Positions 35,600-52,839 of a DNA stretch of 64,000 nucleotides are shown piece after piece. Each line of letters opens with the position of its first letter. Within the stretch, counting starts at the first letter, position 1. Source of the DNA: Helianthus annuus (Eukaryota > Streptophyta > Magnoliopsida > Asterales > Asteraceae); contig NC_035444.2 of NCBI RefSeq assembly GCF_002127325.2, forward strand, positions 33,000,904 through 33,064,903, written 5' to 3'. The notes under the pieces are model-generated. The model ran no database searches and was not told where the DNA came from. It worked only from the letters and a program-made list of their open reading frames with translations. A program made the translations under genes and the position numbers.

Positions 35600-38500
35600 C
35601 TATAGATTTTGTAGAACTTCTTTGTAGACCACATTAGTCGTGGTTTTACACACTTGTTTTCCCCTATCACATACCAGGATCTTCAAACCCCTCCTGTTCT
35701 TTACTCGAGATACAGCAACGTATAGTTGTCCGTGACTGAAAACCGGACGTGGAAGATATAGGCCTACACGTTCAAGTGATTGTCCCTGGCTTTTGTTGAT
35801 GGTCATTGCAAAGCATAGAGATAGTGGGAACTGTCTTCGTGCAATTTTCACCGGTAATTTTTTATCGGGCGGTGTCATTTTCAATCTTGAAATCAAAGTA
35901 TGATGACCTATATTATTTCCGGTAATAATCTTTGCTTCGATTACAAGTTTTCCAAGTTTTGTTACTTGAAGTCGTGTACCGTTACACAAACCATTTGTTT
36001 GATCAATGTTTCTAAGTAACATTACCAGAGCTCCAACTTTGAGAACCAATTTATGGTTAGGTAATCCTGACAGATGCAATTTGTTTAACACATCCGGAGG
36101 ACACAATGCCATGTTAAGGTCGGTTTGTTCCTCAGACTCACATAAAGTATCCGAACTGAGATATATCTTCTCTTCACCAGCCATACTATTTAACAGTTGT
36201 GTATTTATTGAATCAACAACTTCATTTGTGGGTGCAAGAATGGCTCTTTGTTGGAAATAATTTGAATCGCACAAAAAGTTTTGCATATCCGGATATGTGA
36301 ATGAGATCAATGAAGATATAGGATTGACTTGATCGAGTATAAGTATATCATCTGGAATTTCATTTTCCACCTCTCCATCATTTGGATCACCAAGTAGACC
36401 ATCACCAAGCTGTAAAATCCATTCAGCAAATTCCTTGGTCTCGTGAAGATTACTTGGTTTGGTACCGACTTTTAACCTCATGTTTTAAGTTAGCTTGAGT
36501 AACTGACAATCCTGCCATATATAAGAAGAATTCAATGAAGAATTTACAATCATGCTTCTGGTACCTTTTGGAATGACTGGAAGGATTTGTCTAAAATCAC
36601 CACCAAAAAGAACAATTTTTCCACCAAAAGGCTTGATCTGCAAGGACGGATTACTGGAACGGGCTATATCTCTCATTGTTCTATCCAGAGCTTCAAAACA
36701 ATGCTTATGTGTCATTGGCGCTTCATCCCAGATTATCATCTTAGTTTCTTTTACTAAGCCTCCTAGCTCACTGTTCGGTTCTATAGAGCATATGGAATCC
36801 TCGTTAACGTTTATCGGAATTACAAACCTGGAATGTGCCGTTCTACCGCCATCTAATAGAAGTGATGCAATACCACTGGATGCAACATTCAAGACAACTT
36901 CACCTTTGGAACATAACGCAGCTGCAAATGTTTTCCAGAGAAATGTTTTACCAGTTCCACCGTAACCATATAGAAAGAAAACACCTCCAGTTCCTTTAGC
37001 AACTGCATTCATGATGGTTTGATACACTTTTCGTTGTTCATCAGTTAAACATTTTAAGGAAGCTGCAAGTTCCTTTTTTAAGCTAGCCCGATCATACGAA
37101 AGTTCTTTTATTATCATTTGATTGTTCAATGCTGAAATGTAGTTGTCAGGAACATTTGGCATGCCAGAAAAGATGCTTAACGTACTCCCATAAGCAATTA
37201 ACAATTTATGGATATGTGATAAGCAAATGTTTTCAATCTCTTCCTCTGGAAGAACCAAATCTAAAAAATAAAACAGATGTTTGGTAATTAGATTTTATAA
37301 ATATTTCATTAGAGTAAGATGGAATCTAAGAATTTATTTAAAGTTTTAAAATTACCAGGAATACCAGTAATCCTCCGTTGCTGATATAATATGTCTTCAA
37401 ACAATAGAGATTTTGTTTGTGTCCAGAAATGACCGAGCCTAGAAATGGAGTTTGACATCAACAGCATTACAAAAAATGTACGCAAGAAATCAGAAGTGGA
37501 CCATGTGCTTGCTTTCGTCATGGCAATTATATACTCATTATCATCGTCCAACAGGCCTCGAGCGAAGCATGCATCTTTAAAGGTATCATAAATTTTTCCA
37601 TCAACTGTTTTTATATCATCAAAACTCATTGGTCCTATAACATGATTCAATAAAATTCTCAAGAAATAACAATCACCAAGTGACAGAGGTACATAATGTA
37701 TCCTACCAACTGCACCAAAAGGTCTTTTTCTACGTATCCACTTTCGTTCTTTGCGTATCCATACAAAGTATCTGGGGAAGTCTATATACTTCAATGTTCT
37801 AGCAAATGCATCCGTTTGGTTACATTTCATCCATTCTGTGAACATAGATATTTTCACAGTTGGGTTACTGACCACATCACACAAGTTTGAATGATCGTCA
37901 TAAGCAATAGCCTAACCATCTTCGCAATGAAATGGCAATATTTCAACAGCTGGAAATCGATAGTGTATGTCAAACTTGAAGATTCTCCAGGCAGCTTCAC
38001 ACGCTGAAATATATCTACAATCAAGATATGCTTTAACTTCATCTACTTCTGTTTTCTTTGACAGATTTTGATTATTTGTCATTTACTCGTTTTGATGGTT
38101 CACATTAGCAGTTGTGTTACTTTGGTAAACAGAAGGTGTCACTCTATCCGGACCCTTATTAATGTATTTGAAAAAATATTTGATGGATCCTATTTGGTTA
38201 CACCACTCAACATTTATGTGACACTGATACTTTTTGAGTAGCATAGCATTGTACGGAACTACAAACGTATCCGGTCTATCTTGAGGGTTCAGCCCTTTGT
38301 CTTTTAGACACCTATCTCAGGCCAATTGGGATTACAAGTGACTGTTATGAAGAGATCTGGATATCCTACAACTTTGCAGATTGCCATAGCATCTAGGTAC
38401 TTTTGCATCATATATCTCGATCCGCCGATAAATGATGAAGGTAACAAAATTCGTTTTCCACAATTTGACGCATCGCTTTCTCCACTTTCAACACTTTCAT

Positions 38501-41052
38501 TTAAATTCTTAAAGGTTTGACTTCTAAGTTTCGGTTGTTGTGTCTTTATGTAAGCTAACCGTGCAGATTCTATCATTGTATACGCATCCACCAAAAACTG
38601 TTGGAATAGCTTTTTGGCATTGAGTAACAACGAAAATTGGTTGGGTCTGTCTTGTACTCTGTAACTAAAAAATTCTCTCATTGTGGCGCTGGTTCTAAGT
38701 ATATCATAATCAACTTAAACACTTCGATGTTTAATACCAAGTCTAAATCCATCTTCTGCATATGGGAAGATAAGTGGATATTGCAATGCAAGATAAGAGG
38801 GATGAATCTCACTAATTCTCTTAAGACCGTCTATTTTTTTGAACTATGATATCCCTTTTATTAAATGCTCCATCAAAATCACCAATTATTAATGCAGCAA
38901 TTTCTTCAGCAGTGGGCAAGTTAAAAATTCTACCATCCTTATCCCTTGTCCCAATGAGCTTAAGTCTTACATTTTGTCAATCGGTTTCTTTAAAACAATC
39001 TCGTACCATTCTAAATGACTTCACAAGTGGATTGCAAGAATCCAACATTTTTTTAAGACTAGATATGATGGCAAGATCAAGGTTTGTTTAGTGCTTGTCT
39101 TCAAACCTACATCGACACTGTGTAAAAAATTACACTATTATATATTGGGGATATATATAAAACAGATAACAGAACCAGTATTTAGTGAATGCTTAATTTA
39201 CCTTACAGCCTTTTGACGGTTAAAATCCTCGTTTTGGGCATCATAAATATAAAGCTGTGAAAATTTGGGCTCTTCACCGTCATTCGAAAGCAGACTACCA
39301 ATGCGATGGTAATTTTGTCCTTGTAATCTGAAAACATAAGGACCTTTGGTATTTTGAATACTTTTAGAAACCTTGCCACCAAGGGATGTGAAGGAAAACA
39401 TCATGTTATATGCTCGAATATTATTCATGAAATTGCGGCTTTCAGGAGTTACTTTGTTGTAAAACCTTTGGAGCAATGGAGGAGGCACAGGTGAGGGAGG
39501 CAATTCAACGTCTCTGTTCGAACAACAAAGAGAAAAAGCCGATTTCTTAGAATCCAAATTCCCCCTAAGCATTTCATCTTTCCAAAGCATTGCATGACAG
39601 TTAGAACATACAAAAATAGCATATCCATGATCAACGTATTCCACAAAATTATATAGACACATAAAAAAGATGATTATATAAGAGAAATATTAGGATATTA
39701 AAGTGTTATCTGGAAACATACTTCGATAGGTTATAAGAGGGTATGTACCTCTTGCAATTCTGTAAATCTTTTTTACGATAGAAGATGGTAAACAATCAGA
39801 GGAATTGGAATCATCAAAGTTAGACCTTTCACCAGGGTAGGAGTTTTCTTTTCTTGCCGTTTCATTTTGGAAATGACCATTAACATCGGTTGCAACGGGT
39901 AGGAGGATAAGCAATACATTAGTCAAATATAGTGAATCGGAAACCTATATTTAGTTTTGCGTTAAAAGTAAACCACATACCGTTAATGTCTACTACAGAA
40001 CACTTTGGCAACTGTCGAGAGGATCTAATATCAAGATTCCAAGGAGTTAGAATATCACTTCGACGGGACCTTACTGTAACGTGATCCACTTGCAAGAAAA
40101 AATTTACAAATGTTATAAAACTTCCATCAACATTCAATGAATGATTAACAGTAATAACAATTCTCAATTTAAGAAAGTCTATACGGCATACAGTTTGTAA
40201 TATTTGTTAATGGGCTGCTCTCAATATGATTTGACGATTCAAGCGGTGTGACCATTGAAAATGTCCTCCTTTCATCAGCTACAATAGATAAATCAAATTT
40301 ACTTATATCCATGGTTTTGAATCTTTGTTTCCTCTTTCTAGAGTCATGAACACCATAATTAGCATCTTCGGATTGTCCTAAAATTGAAACAAAGTGACAA
40401 GGTCAAATCTGATAGTATACCTTAAAAAGTACGATTTATAACCTTACCAAGACTGGATGAAGTCAGAGCAACCGTACTAACACGTGTTCGATCTAAATTG
40501 GCAGGCGTGTGACATGCTGTCCATGACGAGATTTGGTTAATTCCAGCTACAAACACTTACATTTTTTATATTTTTTACATACACATATTAAATAAACAAC
40601 AACAACCAGTATGTAAGATAATCAGAAAAGTAGAAGTAGAGTTGTTTACCCATATTTTTAAAAGAGGATACAGTCGACATTACACTTTGATTCTGATTTA
40701 CGGTGGATGGCGTGTAATGTAGAGTTGAGGCTTCATAGACACCTTTTGATGATACTGGTTGGTATATATAAGAAATAAGTTTCAGCTAATATAACATTAT
40801 ATATATATATATGTATTATTATTATGGAAAAATGACCATAAAAAACATACCTCCATTATCGTTCGTAGTAATAGTAACATTGGCTGTAAGTGTATCAATA
40901 ATAGGAGGTTTCTGCACAAAGTGAACCACACCACTGTTTCTACGCTTATTCAGGATAGACTTTCTTATCTTCCTTGAATCTTTGGACTATTGGGTACTGC
41001 ACTGTGGAAGATACTCTCTATCTCTTGGTATAAAATTCTTATTACTCTCCAT
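35600..41052 (-). pseudogene. Helitron Rep/PIF1-type helicase gene, defective
   Basis: The gene starts at ATG 41052 (MESNKNFIPRDREYLPQ) and runs through several introns to 35600. Recognisable parts are: the N-terminal Helitron region (NIRAYNMMFSFTSLGGKV, GPYVFRLQGQNYHRIGSLL; 39198-39662); ISEIHPSYLALQYPLIFPYA (near 38770); Rep motif FITVTCNPNWPEI (38318-38356); YINKGP (near 38160); LDCRYISACEAAWRIF (near 38010); Walker A GYGGTGKT (about 36945-36966); Walker B IIWDEAP (about 36714-36740); and [17 protein letters not shown] with [11 protein letters not shown] at the end. Intron 37261-37355 is clear. Damage: an in-frame TAA at 36485-36487, TAG at 37912-37914, other stops upstream, a frame change near 38312, and loss of the segment between RPD and FVVPYN (about 38266) that normally carries the HUH nuclease motif. 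Confidence 0.85.
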
Positions 41053-42387
41053 AACTGTACATATGAATTGGGACAATATGTGTTATTTAGGGCTAGCTAC
41101 AGGTGATTATTGTAATCACTGTCAAAAAAATCATTTTTTCTAACAGCTAGTGGTGATTGAACATCCCCATTTAAAACCTAACTAAATAAAAGAATCAACG
41201 CAGACAAATCTATGGTGCATATCTTCAGAATAGATTTAAACAAATGCAATAGAAAAACCTACCATTACGTGTTCATCGATTGCTTCCAAAGTGAGAGGGT
41301 GTTCAATTCTAACTTGAGTTTTTGGCGCTGATTTCTGTTCTTGACTTTGATTCAGGCGGGATAGAAGGTATAAGCATAGCCGAGGTAACGAGTTTGTGAT
41401 TTAAGAAACCTGATTCAAGTTGTGGGCTTTTGCAATGATTTTATGGTTCACAACTTATGGGCCAAAATTATTGAAACCTTTTTGCATTTAATTGCAAAAT
41501 GCAGCCCAATTTGGGGGCCTTTGGTTGATTTTATTTTGTAATGATTTTATTTGTTAGTTACCTTACATACTGGTTTTTGTATAAAACGTATAAGTAACTT
41601 AAATTGAAACGACGCAATTTATATGGATTTAAATACTGCATATTTTTTAATCATCCTTGTCTTGGTTTTACCAATCTATTGGTTCCGACAATGAAGTTAC
41701 TATAACGCGATCCACCCGATTTATATTTGGAGTTGAAGTTTATGATACATTTTTACCGAGTCACATTGTCCCATAATTTATGTGCATGAAGAAACTTATA
41801 TGGATTTAAATACTACATATTTTTTAACTGTCCTTGTCTTGGTTTCGTCAATCTATTGGTTCCTACATTAGTTTATAAAAGGGTAGGCTAATATGTATGA
41901 ATTATATCTTATCATAACGAAAACTGACAAGAACTCAAATAATATAACTTCTTTGACATAATTTGTGGATATTAACAATTTCTTTGTGATGCGGTTACAA
42001 AGTAAACACATATTCAAACATTATATTAAAAAAAGTAGAATTTAGACTACGACATACTAATATACACATCTCATATACTATATTGCACAAATCAAAACAC
42101 ACATTATAAGCAAAGATTATAATGCCCAGCAGAAAACATAGTTTATAATACAAAAAAGTAAACCACATAATGGTTTACCACATCTTCCATATTCATAAAT
42201 TACCAACATTTGACACATACATAACAACTGTTTCAGTAGGTTAACACTTACCAACGACAACCCAACTTCAAACAAACACATACTTAAGTACATATCAAAA
42301 ACATAGATTCGCTTAAACATCAAAATATAAAGATGTGAAAGGAGCTAAGTGTTAAGCCTAATGACTTCTTCCGATTCTTTTTGTTGT
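41053..42387. other. spacer between Helitron RPA-like and Rep/helicase genes
   Basis: This is the likely promoter region of the Rep/helicase gene. It contains a direct repeat of about 70 bp (41618-41686 and 41795-41863: TATATGGATTTAAATACTRC, then CCTTGTCTTGGTTT and TCTATTGGTTCC). No other coding sequence is seen. Confidence 0.45.
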
Positions 42388-42994
42388 TAGAAGATAGTTC
42401 CCCAACATTTTTGGCATTCCACCTCCTGCACCGAACGTTTACCATTGGGATTGGTGCCCGAATCCTTCTCGGCTTTGACAACGAAAGAGTCGGCTGTAAC
42501 AGATACAACATCCTTGAATTAAATCACAAAACAACTACTAAGTTATCAAATAAGGTAATATAATCTATAGACAGGCGAAAAGGAAACTATAGAATCCATA
42601 TTCACCTTTGAAAAAGCACCACCGGCCATCTGTGAGGATTCAGATAATTGAACGGCTTTGAATTCTGAACCTTCTTGACTAACTTAATATCAAAATATTA
42701 GCAAAAGAGAATTCAACTAAGATATTTAAACTGCAAAAATTGGAAACCAAAAATAAATCGGTATAAGATATCCAAAAAGTCTTACCTCATCAGCAACCTT
42801 AAGAGCATTACCATTACCAGCAACCAATTCAGCAATTATGTCCGGATCATCACATACTTTTTGGATAGTGTAAACGTGGTAGTCACGATTAAGGTTGTAA
42901 TCAGAAACTTCAATTTTAAAAGCCAACTTCTTTTCGACCAACCGAGATATTTCATGTGGAAAACTTTCAGTATCATTGACCTTCACTTGGCGTT

Positions 42995-45246
42995 TGTGAC
43001 AACACGTAATTCGAATCTACTTTGTGTAACGTTACGTGCTTACGTGAACTATGTTAATTGAATGAATGTATGAATGTTATGTTTTATTATATGTGAATGC
43101 GTGTGTGTTTACACGAAAGAAATGAATCGCACAACAGCAACCCAAACTTCACAACACACAAACAATCGCACAAGGCCGATTGGGCCGCACAAACCACACT
43201 CGGATCAAAGGGGCAACCCGGTCTTGGGTTCGGCCCACTACCCCTTGCACGTATAACACTTAGAATGGTTGCAACCTTTTTTATATTTGGCAAAAACACC
43301 CACACACACACACAAAACCCTAGTTTCCTCTCATTTTCTCTCTCACGAACCCGACGGCAAACACCCTCCGAAGCTCGTGATCCGGATCGATTCTTTCAAC
43401 CGGTTAGTGTTTGATTATTCGTTGATGATGTTTTGATGTGTGTTTATAATAGTCTTGCATGATGATCTAGGGTTCCTGATTAATATGATTGTTTATGTTG
43501 TGGAAGGATAGTGTTCTTGATAATCGGATTCTATGTATACTTGACTTACATGTTTGATAGTGTTCATACGATTTGGATTGCATGATCTAGTATTAGAACC
43601 GAACACATAGTAATCGGCTGTGATATGATATCTTTCGGATGGATGTTGTGATGTTAGGATAGTATTCATGTTAGTGATCAAGTAATTGAAGTATGATGAT
43701 ATGTTATGAATATTTTTCATGTGTGTGGTACTAGGGTTCATATGGATTAAGAGATTGTAGCCTTGTTTGATCGAAAGTTAGCATGATTGAAGATTGATTA
43801 TCTGTTGATTGATTGGTATAATTTTGGAAACCATTTAATTAGTTGTAACCGATTGCATAATATCCGGAAATCATAAATCAATCGCACAAGGGCTCTGATC
43901 GCACAAGAGCCCCAATCACACAAGTCAGCCGGTCGCACCAGATCAGGTCATACAAGACCTGATCTGTTCGCACAAGATATTACTAGTCGCACAAGGTGTT
44001 TTCACTCGCACAAAGGTTTACTGGATCGTACATGTGTTAATGTCTGTTTAACCGTTGGGCCTTAAAGCCCAAGTCACAAGCACACAACCCAATCCAATCG
44101 CACAATATGATTTCCAGTCGCACAAGAGGCATGAACCGTACAAGTGGCTTATCTGTTTAGTGTTTGGGCCGGGTATGCTATTGAACTACTTATGTAGTTG
44201 GGCCGGGTTTGGTTGGATCGCACAACATGTTGTGGATCACACAACATGTTGGGCCGATTTCTTTGGGCTTGTTTCAAATCGCACAAGTTGAATTAATTGA
44301 CTGTTAAATTGCTGCCATGATCTACGTACTTGTAACGTGTTAACTTGTGTGAAACATACGTGTATTACTTGAACCAAACCTGAATTGTATGGTAACCCTG
44401 TTAGGACGTGGTTGACCACCCTTAATTCAAGAACCTTTTGTGTATCTTACCGAGCAAACCAAGGTGAGTTCACTGCACTTTTCTAAGCATGCGTCCGGGT
44501 GGTTTGGGACATCTGGTAAACGTTCCTGGAAGGAATGCTGGGTAAACTGTTTAACTGGGATGTTGGTTATTGAACTCAGTATCTATCTTATAAGACCCCT
44601 TACATCTACCGTGTTGCCGGGAAGGCAACGAGGTATTTAGTTGATAGCGCTATTAGGTTTGACACCTCACACCGGGCTGTAAGGACGGGCGTGAACTAAT
44701 TATCTGGGCATCATTACCAATGCTTGGTTAGGGGCATTGGGGTCTGGACACTTCCAGGTTATTAAGGGGCACACTCCCCGGATACATATGGGCACACTTC
44801 CTAGGGTATCTAGCATGTTATAAGCAACCTCGTATCATAACGTTGAATCGGCTTAACAGACATTTGGTAACATCACACGTAAACAAAACTTTGAACTCAC
44901 CAGCGTCGTCTGACACACACTTGTCTGCATGCTTGCAGGTCGTTAGAATTCGTGATATGGACTTGCTATCTAGAGTGCTGGAGTGGTCATGGATCGAGGC
45001 TCTTGGATTAACTTATATTTGATACAATGGTTTTGAGTATTATTATGAAACAATTGTTAAACGATTTACTACATGCTTCCGCTATACAACTCTTGCATTA
45101 ATATTATGTTTGACGTTTTCTATTGGTGTTTAACGACATGTTTTATTTAAATATTTATCGTTGGTTCATTGTGAATGGTGGCTCAGACTCTGATGCGTAA
45201 CACGCCTCGCGGAGTTCCCGCATGTGGTATTTTTGGGGGTGTTACA
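42995..45246 (+). repeat. 5' LTR of the Tekay element (2252 bp)
   Basis: The LTR starts TGTGACAACACG and ends GGGGGTGTTACA. A dense cluster of TCGCACAAG-type motifs lies between about 43880 and 44300, and a (CA)n run lies at 43299-43315. It contains an 18-bp stretch (GTGGATCACACAACATGTT region near 44225-44250) that is present once less in the 3' LTR. Small open frames are not genes, since they recur unchanged in the 3' LTR. Confidence 0.9.
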
Positions 45247-45249
45247 GTT

Positions 45250-45263
45250 TGGTATCAGAGCCA
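45250..45263 (+). promoter_or_regulatory. primer-binding site (initiator tRNA-Met type)
   Basis: TGGTATCAGAGCCA begins three bases after the 5' LTR. It matches the common plant retrotransposon primer-binding site complementary to the 3' end of initiator methionine tRNA. Confidence 0.85.
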
Positions 45264-45759
45264 CTGGTTATAGTGAACTAGGTTTTAAAACGTTTTTGTA
45301 AAACCAGACTATAACCGAACACCTTCGAAAATCGATCATGACACTCAGCTCCAGATTGCAAGGTTCGTCTCTCTCACTTTATACATTACTTGCTTAGCAG
45401 TCACACACTCACAACATATATGAAATGAAACATTAAACACCATAGTGACTTGATAGTGTGACACTACTCTTCGACTTATGTGAATCATAAACCTGTGATA
45501 CCATCCGTTGTGTTGTTTGAACGGGGGAAACTTCGAGCGCAAGCTAAGAGGCACTGAGATAAACGTGCAAACCACCTTATTATTATGGGTGCGCACTTAA
45601 TAATAACGTGGGGTGCATGCAAGTCCCAGTGAGGCTTATCGAGCGTGAGAAGGGTTCTGCCTTACTATGTGTGAACTTGGTAGTACGTAGATATCAGTAT
45701 GATACTTGACTTCCATCTCGTTTTGATTCCTAAATCGGTTCATCTCCATATATAGAATC

Positions 45760-50532
<4,773 letters not shown>

Positions 50533-50594
50533 ATGATATAACTTACCTAGCTTTCTCAGTGAGTGCGTACCAAATTTCGGGACAGACTTTCTTT

Positions 50595-50608
50595 TTAGTT
50601 GGGGATAC
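50595..50608 (+). promoter_or_regulatory. polypurine tract of the Tekay element
   Basis: TTAGTTGGGGATAC ends exactly at the 3' LTR start. A very similar module, AATTTCGGGACGAAATTCCC followed by TTGGGGAGGATGTGAC, lies about 110 bp upstream (about 50472-50514). This suggests duplication of the polypurine-tract/LTR junction. Confidence 0.65.
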
Positions 50609-52839
50609 TGTGACAACACGTAATTCGAATCTACTTTGTGTAACGTTACGTGCTTACGTGAACTATGTTAATTGAATGAATGTATGAATGTTATGTTTTA
50701 TTATATGTGAATGCGTGTGTGTTTACACGAAAGAAATGAATCGCACAACAGCAACCTAAACTTCATAACACACAAACAATCGCACAAGGCCGATTGGGCC
50801 GCACAAACCACACTCGGATCAAAGGGGCAACCCGGTCTTGGGTTCGGCCCACTACCCCTTGCACGTATAACACTTAGAATGGTTGCCACCTTTTTGATAT
50901 TTGGCAAAAACACCCACACACACACAAAACCCTAGTTTCCTCTCATTTTCTCTCTCACGAACCCGACGGCAAACACCCTCCGAAGCTCGTGATCCGGTTC
51001 GATTCTTTCAACCGGTTAGTGTTTGATTATTCGTTGATGATGTTTTGATGTGTGTTTATAATAGTCTTGCATGATGATCTAGGGTTCCTGATTAATATGA
51101 TTGTTTATGTTGTGGAAGGATAGTGTTCTTGATAATCGGATTCTATGTATACTTAACTTACATGTTTGATAGTGTTCATACGATTTGGATTGCATGATCT
51201 AGTATTAGAACCGAACACATAGTAATCGGCTGTGATATGATATCTTTCGGATGGATGTTGTGATGTTAGGATAGTATTCATGTTAGTGATCAAGTAATTG
51301 AAGTATGATGATATGTTATGAATATTTTTCATGTGTGTGGTACTAGGGTTCATATGGATTAAGAGATTGTAGCCTTGTTTGATCGAAAATTAGCATGATT
51401 GAAGATTGATTATCTGTTGATTGATTGGTGTAATTTTGGAAACCATTTAATTAGTTGTAACCGATTGCATAATATCCGGAAATCATAAATCAATCGCACA
51501 AGGGCTCTGATCGCACAAGAGCCCCAATCACACAAGTCAGCCGGTCGCACCAGATCAGGTCATACAAGACCTGATCTGTTCGCACAAGATACTACTAGTC
51601 GCACAAGGTGTTTTCACTCGCACAAAGGTTTACTGGATCGTACATGTGTTAATGTCTGTTTAACCGTTGGGCCTTAAAGCCCAAGTCACAAGCACACAAC
51701 CCAATCCAATCGCACAATATGATTTCCAGTCGCACAAGAGGCATGAACCGTACAAGTGGCTTATCTGTTTAGTGTTTGGGCCGGGTATGCTATTGGACTA
51801 CTTATGTAGTTGGGCCGGGTTTGGTTGGATCGCACAACATGTTGGGCCGATTTCTTTGGGCTTATTTCAAATCGCACAAGTTGAATTAATTGACTGTTAA
51901 ATTGTTGCCATGATCTACGTACTTGTAACGTGTTAACTTGTGTGAAACATACGTGTATTACTTGAACCAAACCTGAATTGTATGGTAACCCTGTTAGGAC
52001 GTGGTTGACCACCCTTAATTCAAGAACCTTTTGTGTATCTTACCGAGCAAACCAAGGTGAGTTCACTGCACTTTTCTAAGCATGCGTCCGGGTGGTTTAG
52101 GACATCTGGTAAACGTTCCTGGAAGGAATGCTGGGTAAACTGTTTAACTGGGATGTTGGTTATTGAACTCAGTAACTATCTTATAATACCCCTTACATCT
52201 ACCGTGTTGCCGGGAAGGCAACGAGGTATTTAGTTGATAGCGTTATTAGGTTTGACACCTCACACCGGGCTGTAAGGACAGGCGTGAACTAATTATCTGG
52301 GCATCATTACCAATGCTTGGTTAGGGGCATTGGGGTCTGGACACTTCCAGGTTATTAAGGGGCACACTCCCCGGATACATATGGGCACACTCCCTAGGGT
52401 ATCTAGCATGTTATAAGCAACCTCGTATCATAACGTTGAATCGGCTTAACAGACATTCGGTAACATCACACGTAAACAAAACTTTGAACTCACCAGCGTC
52501 GTCTGACACACTTGTCTGCATGCTTGCAGGTCGTTAGAATTCGTGATATGGACTTGCTATCTGGAGTGCTGGAGTGGTCATGGATCGAGGCTCTTGGATT
52601 AACTTATATTTGATACAATGGTTTTGAGTATTATTGTGAAACAGTTGTTAAACGATTTACTACATGCTTCCGCTATACAACTCTTGGGCATTAATATTAT
52701 GCTTGGAGTTTTCTATTGGTGATTAACGACATGTTTTATTTAAATATTTATCGTTGGTTCATTGTGATTGGTGGCTCAGACTCTGATGCGTAACACGCCT
52801 CGCGGAGTTCCCGCAGGTGGTATTTTTGGGGGTGTTACA
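50609..52839 (+). repeat. 3' LTR of the Tekay element (2231 bp)
   Basis: It has the same ends and motif cluster as the 5' LTR. The length difference is explained by one 18-bp and several 2-bp indels. The last base, 52839, is followed by the TSD GCGTT. Confidence 0.9.

Noticed and set aside
36006..36965. Plus-strand frames across the helicase gene (also 37696-37890, 38326-39091)
   Set aside because: Shadows of the minus-strand Helitron helicase, which has Walker motifs in the correct order.
43074..44640. Several small frames in the 5' Tekay LTR, repeated at 50701-52233
   Set aside because: They recur almost unchanged because the LTRs are copies. Their positions show no coding features.
45250..45263. 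tRNA gene suggested by the TGGTATCAGAGCCA match
   Set aside because: It is only the retrotransposon primer-binding site; no cloverleaf follows.
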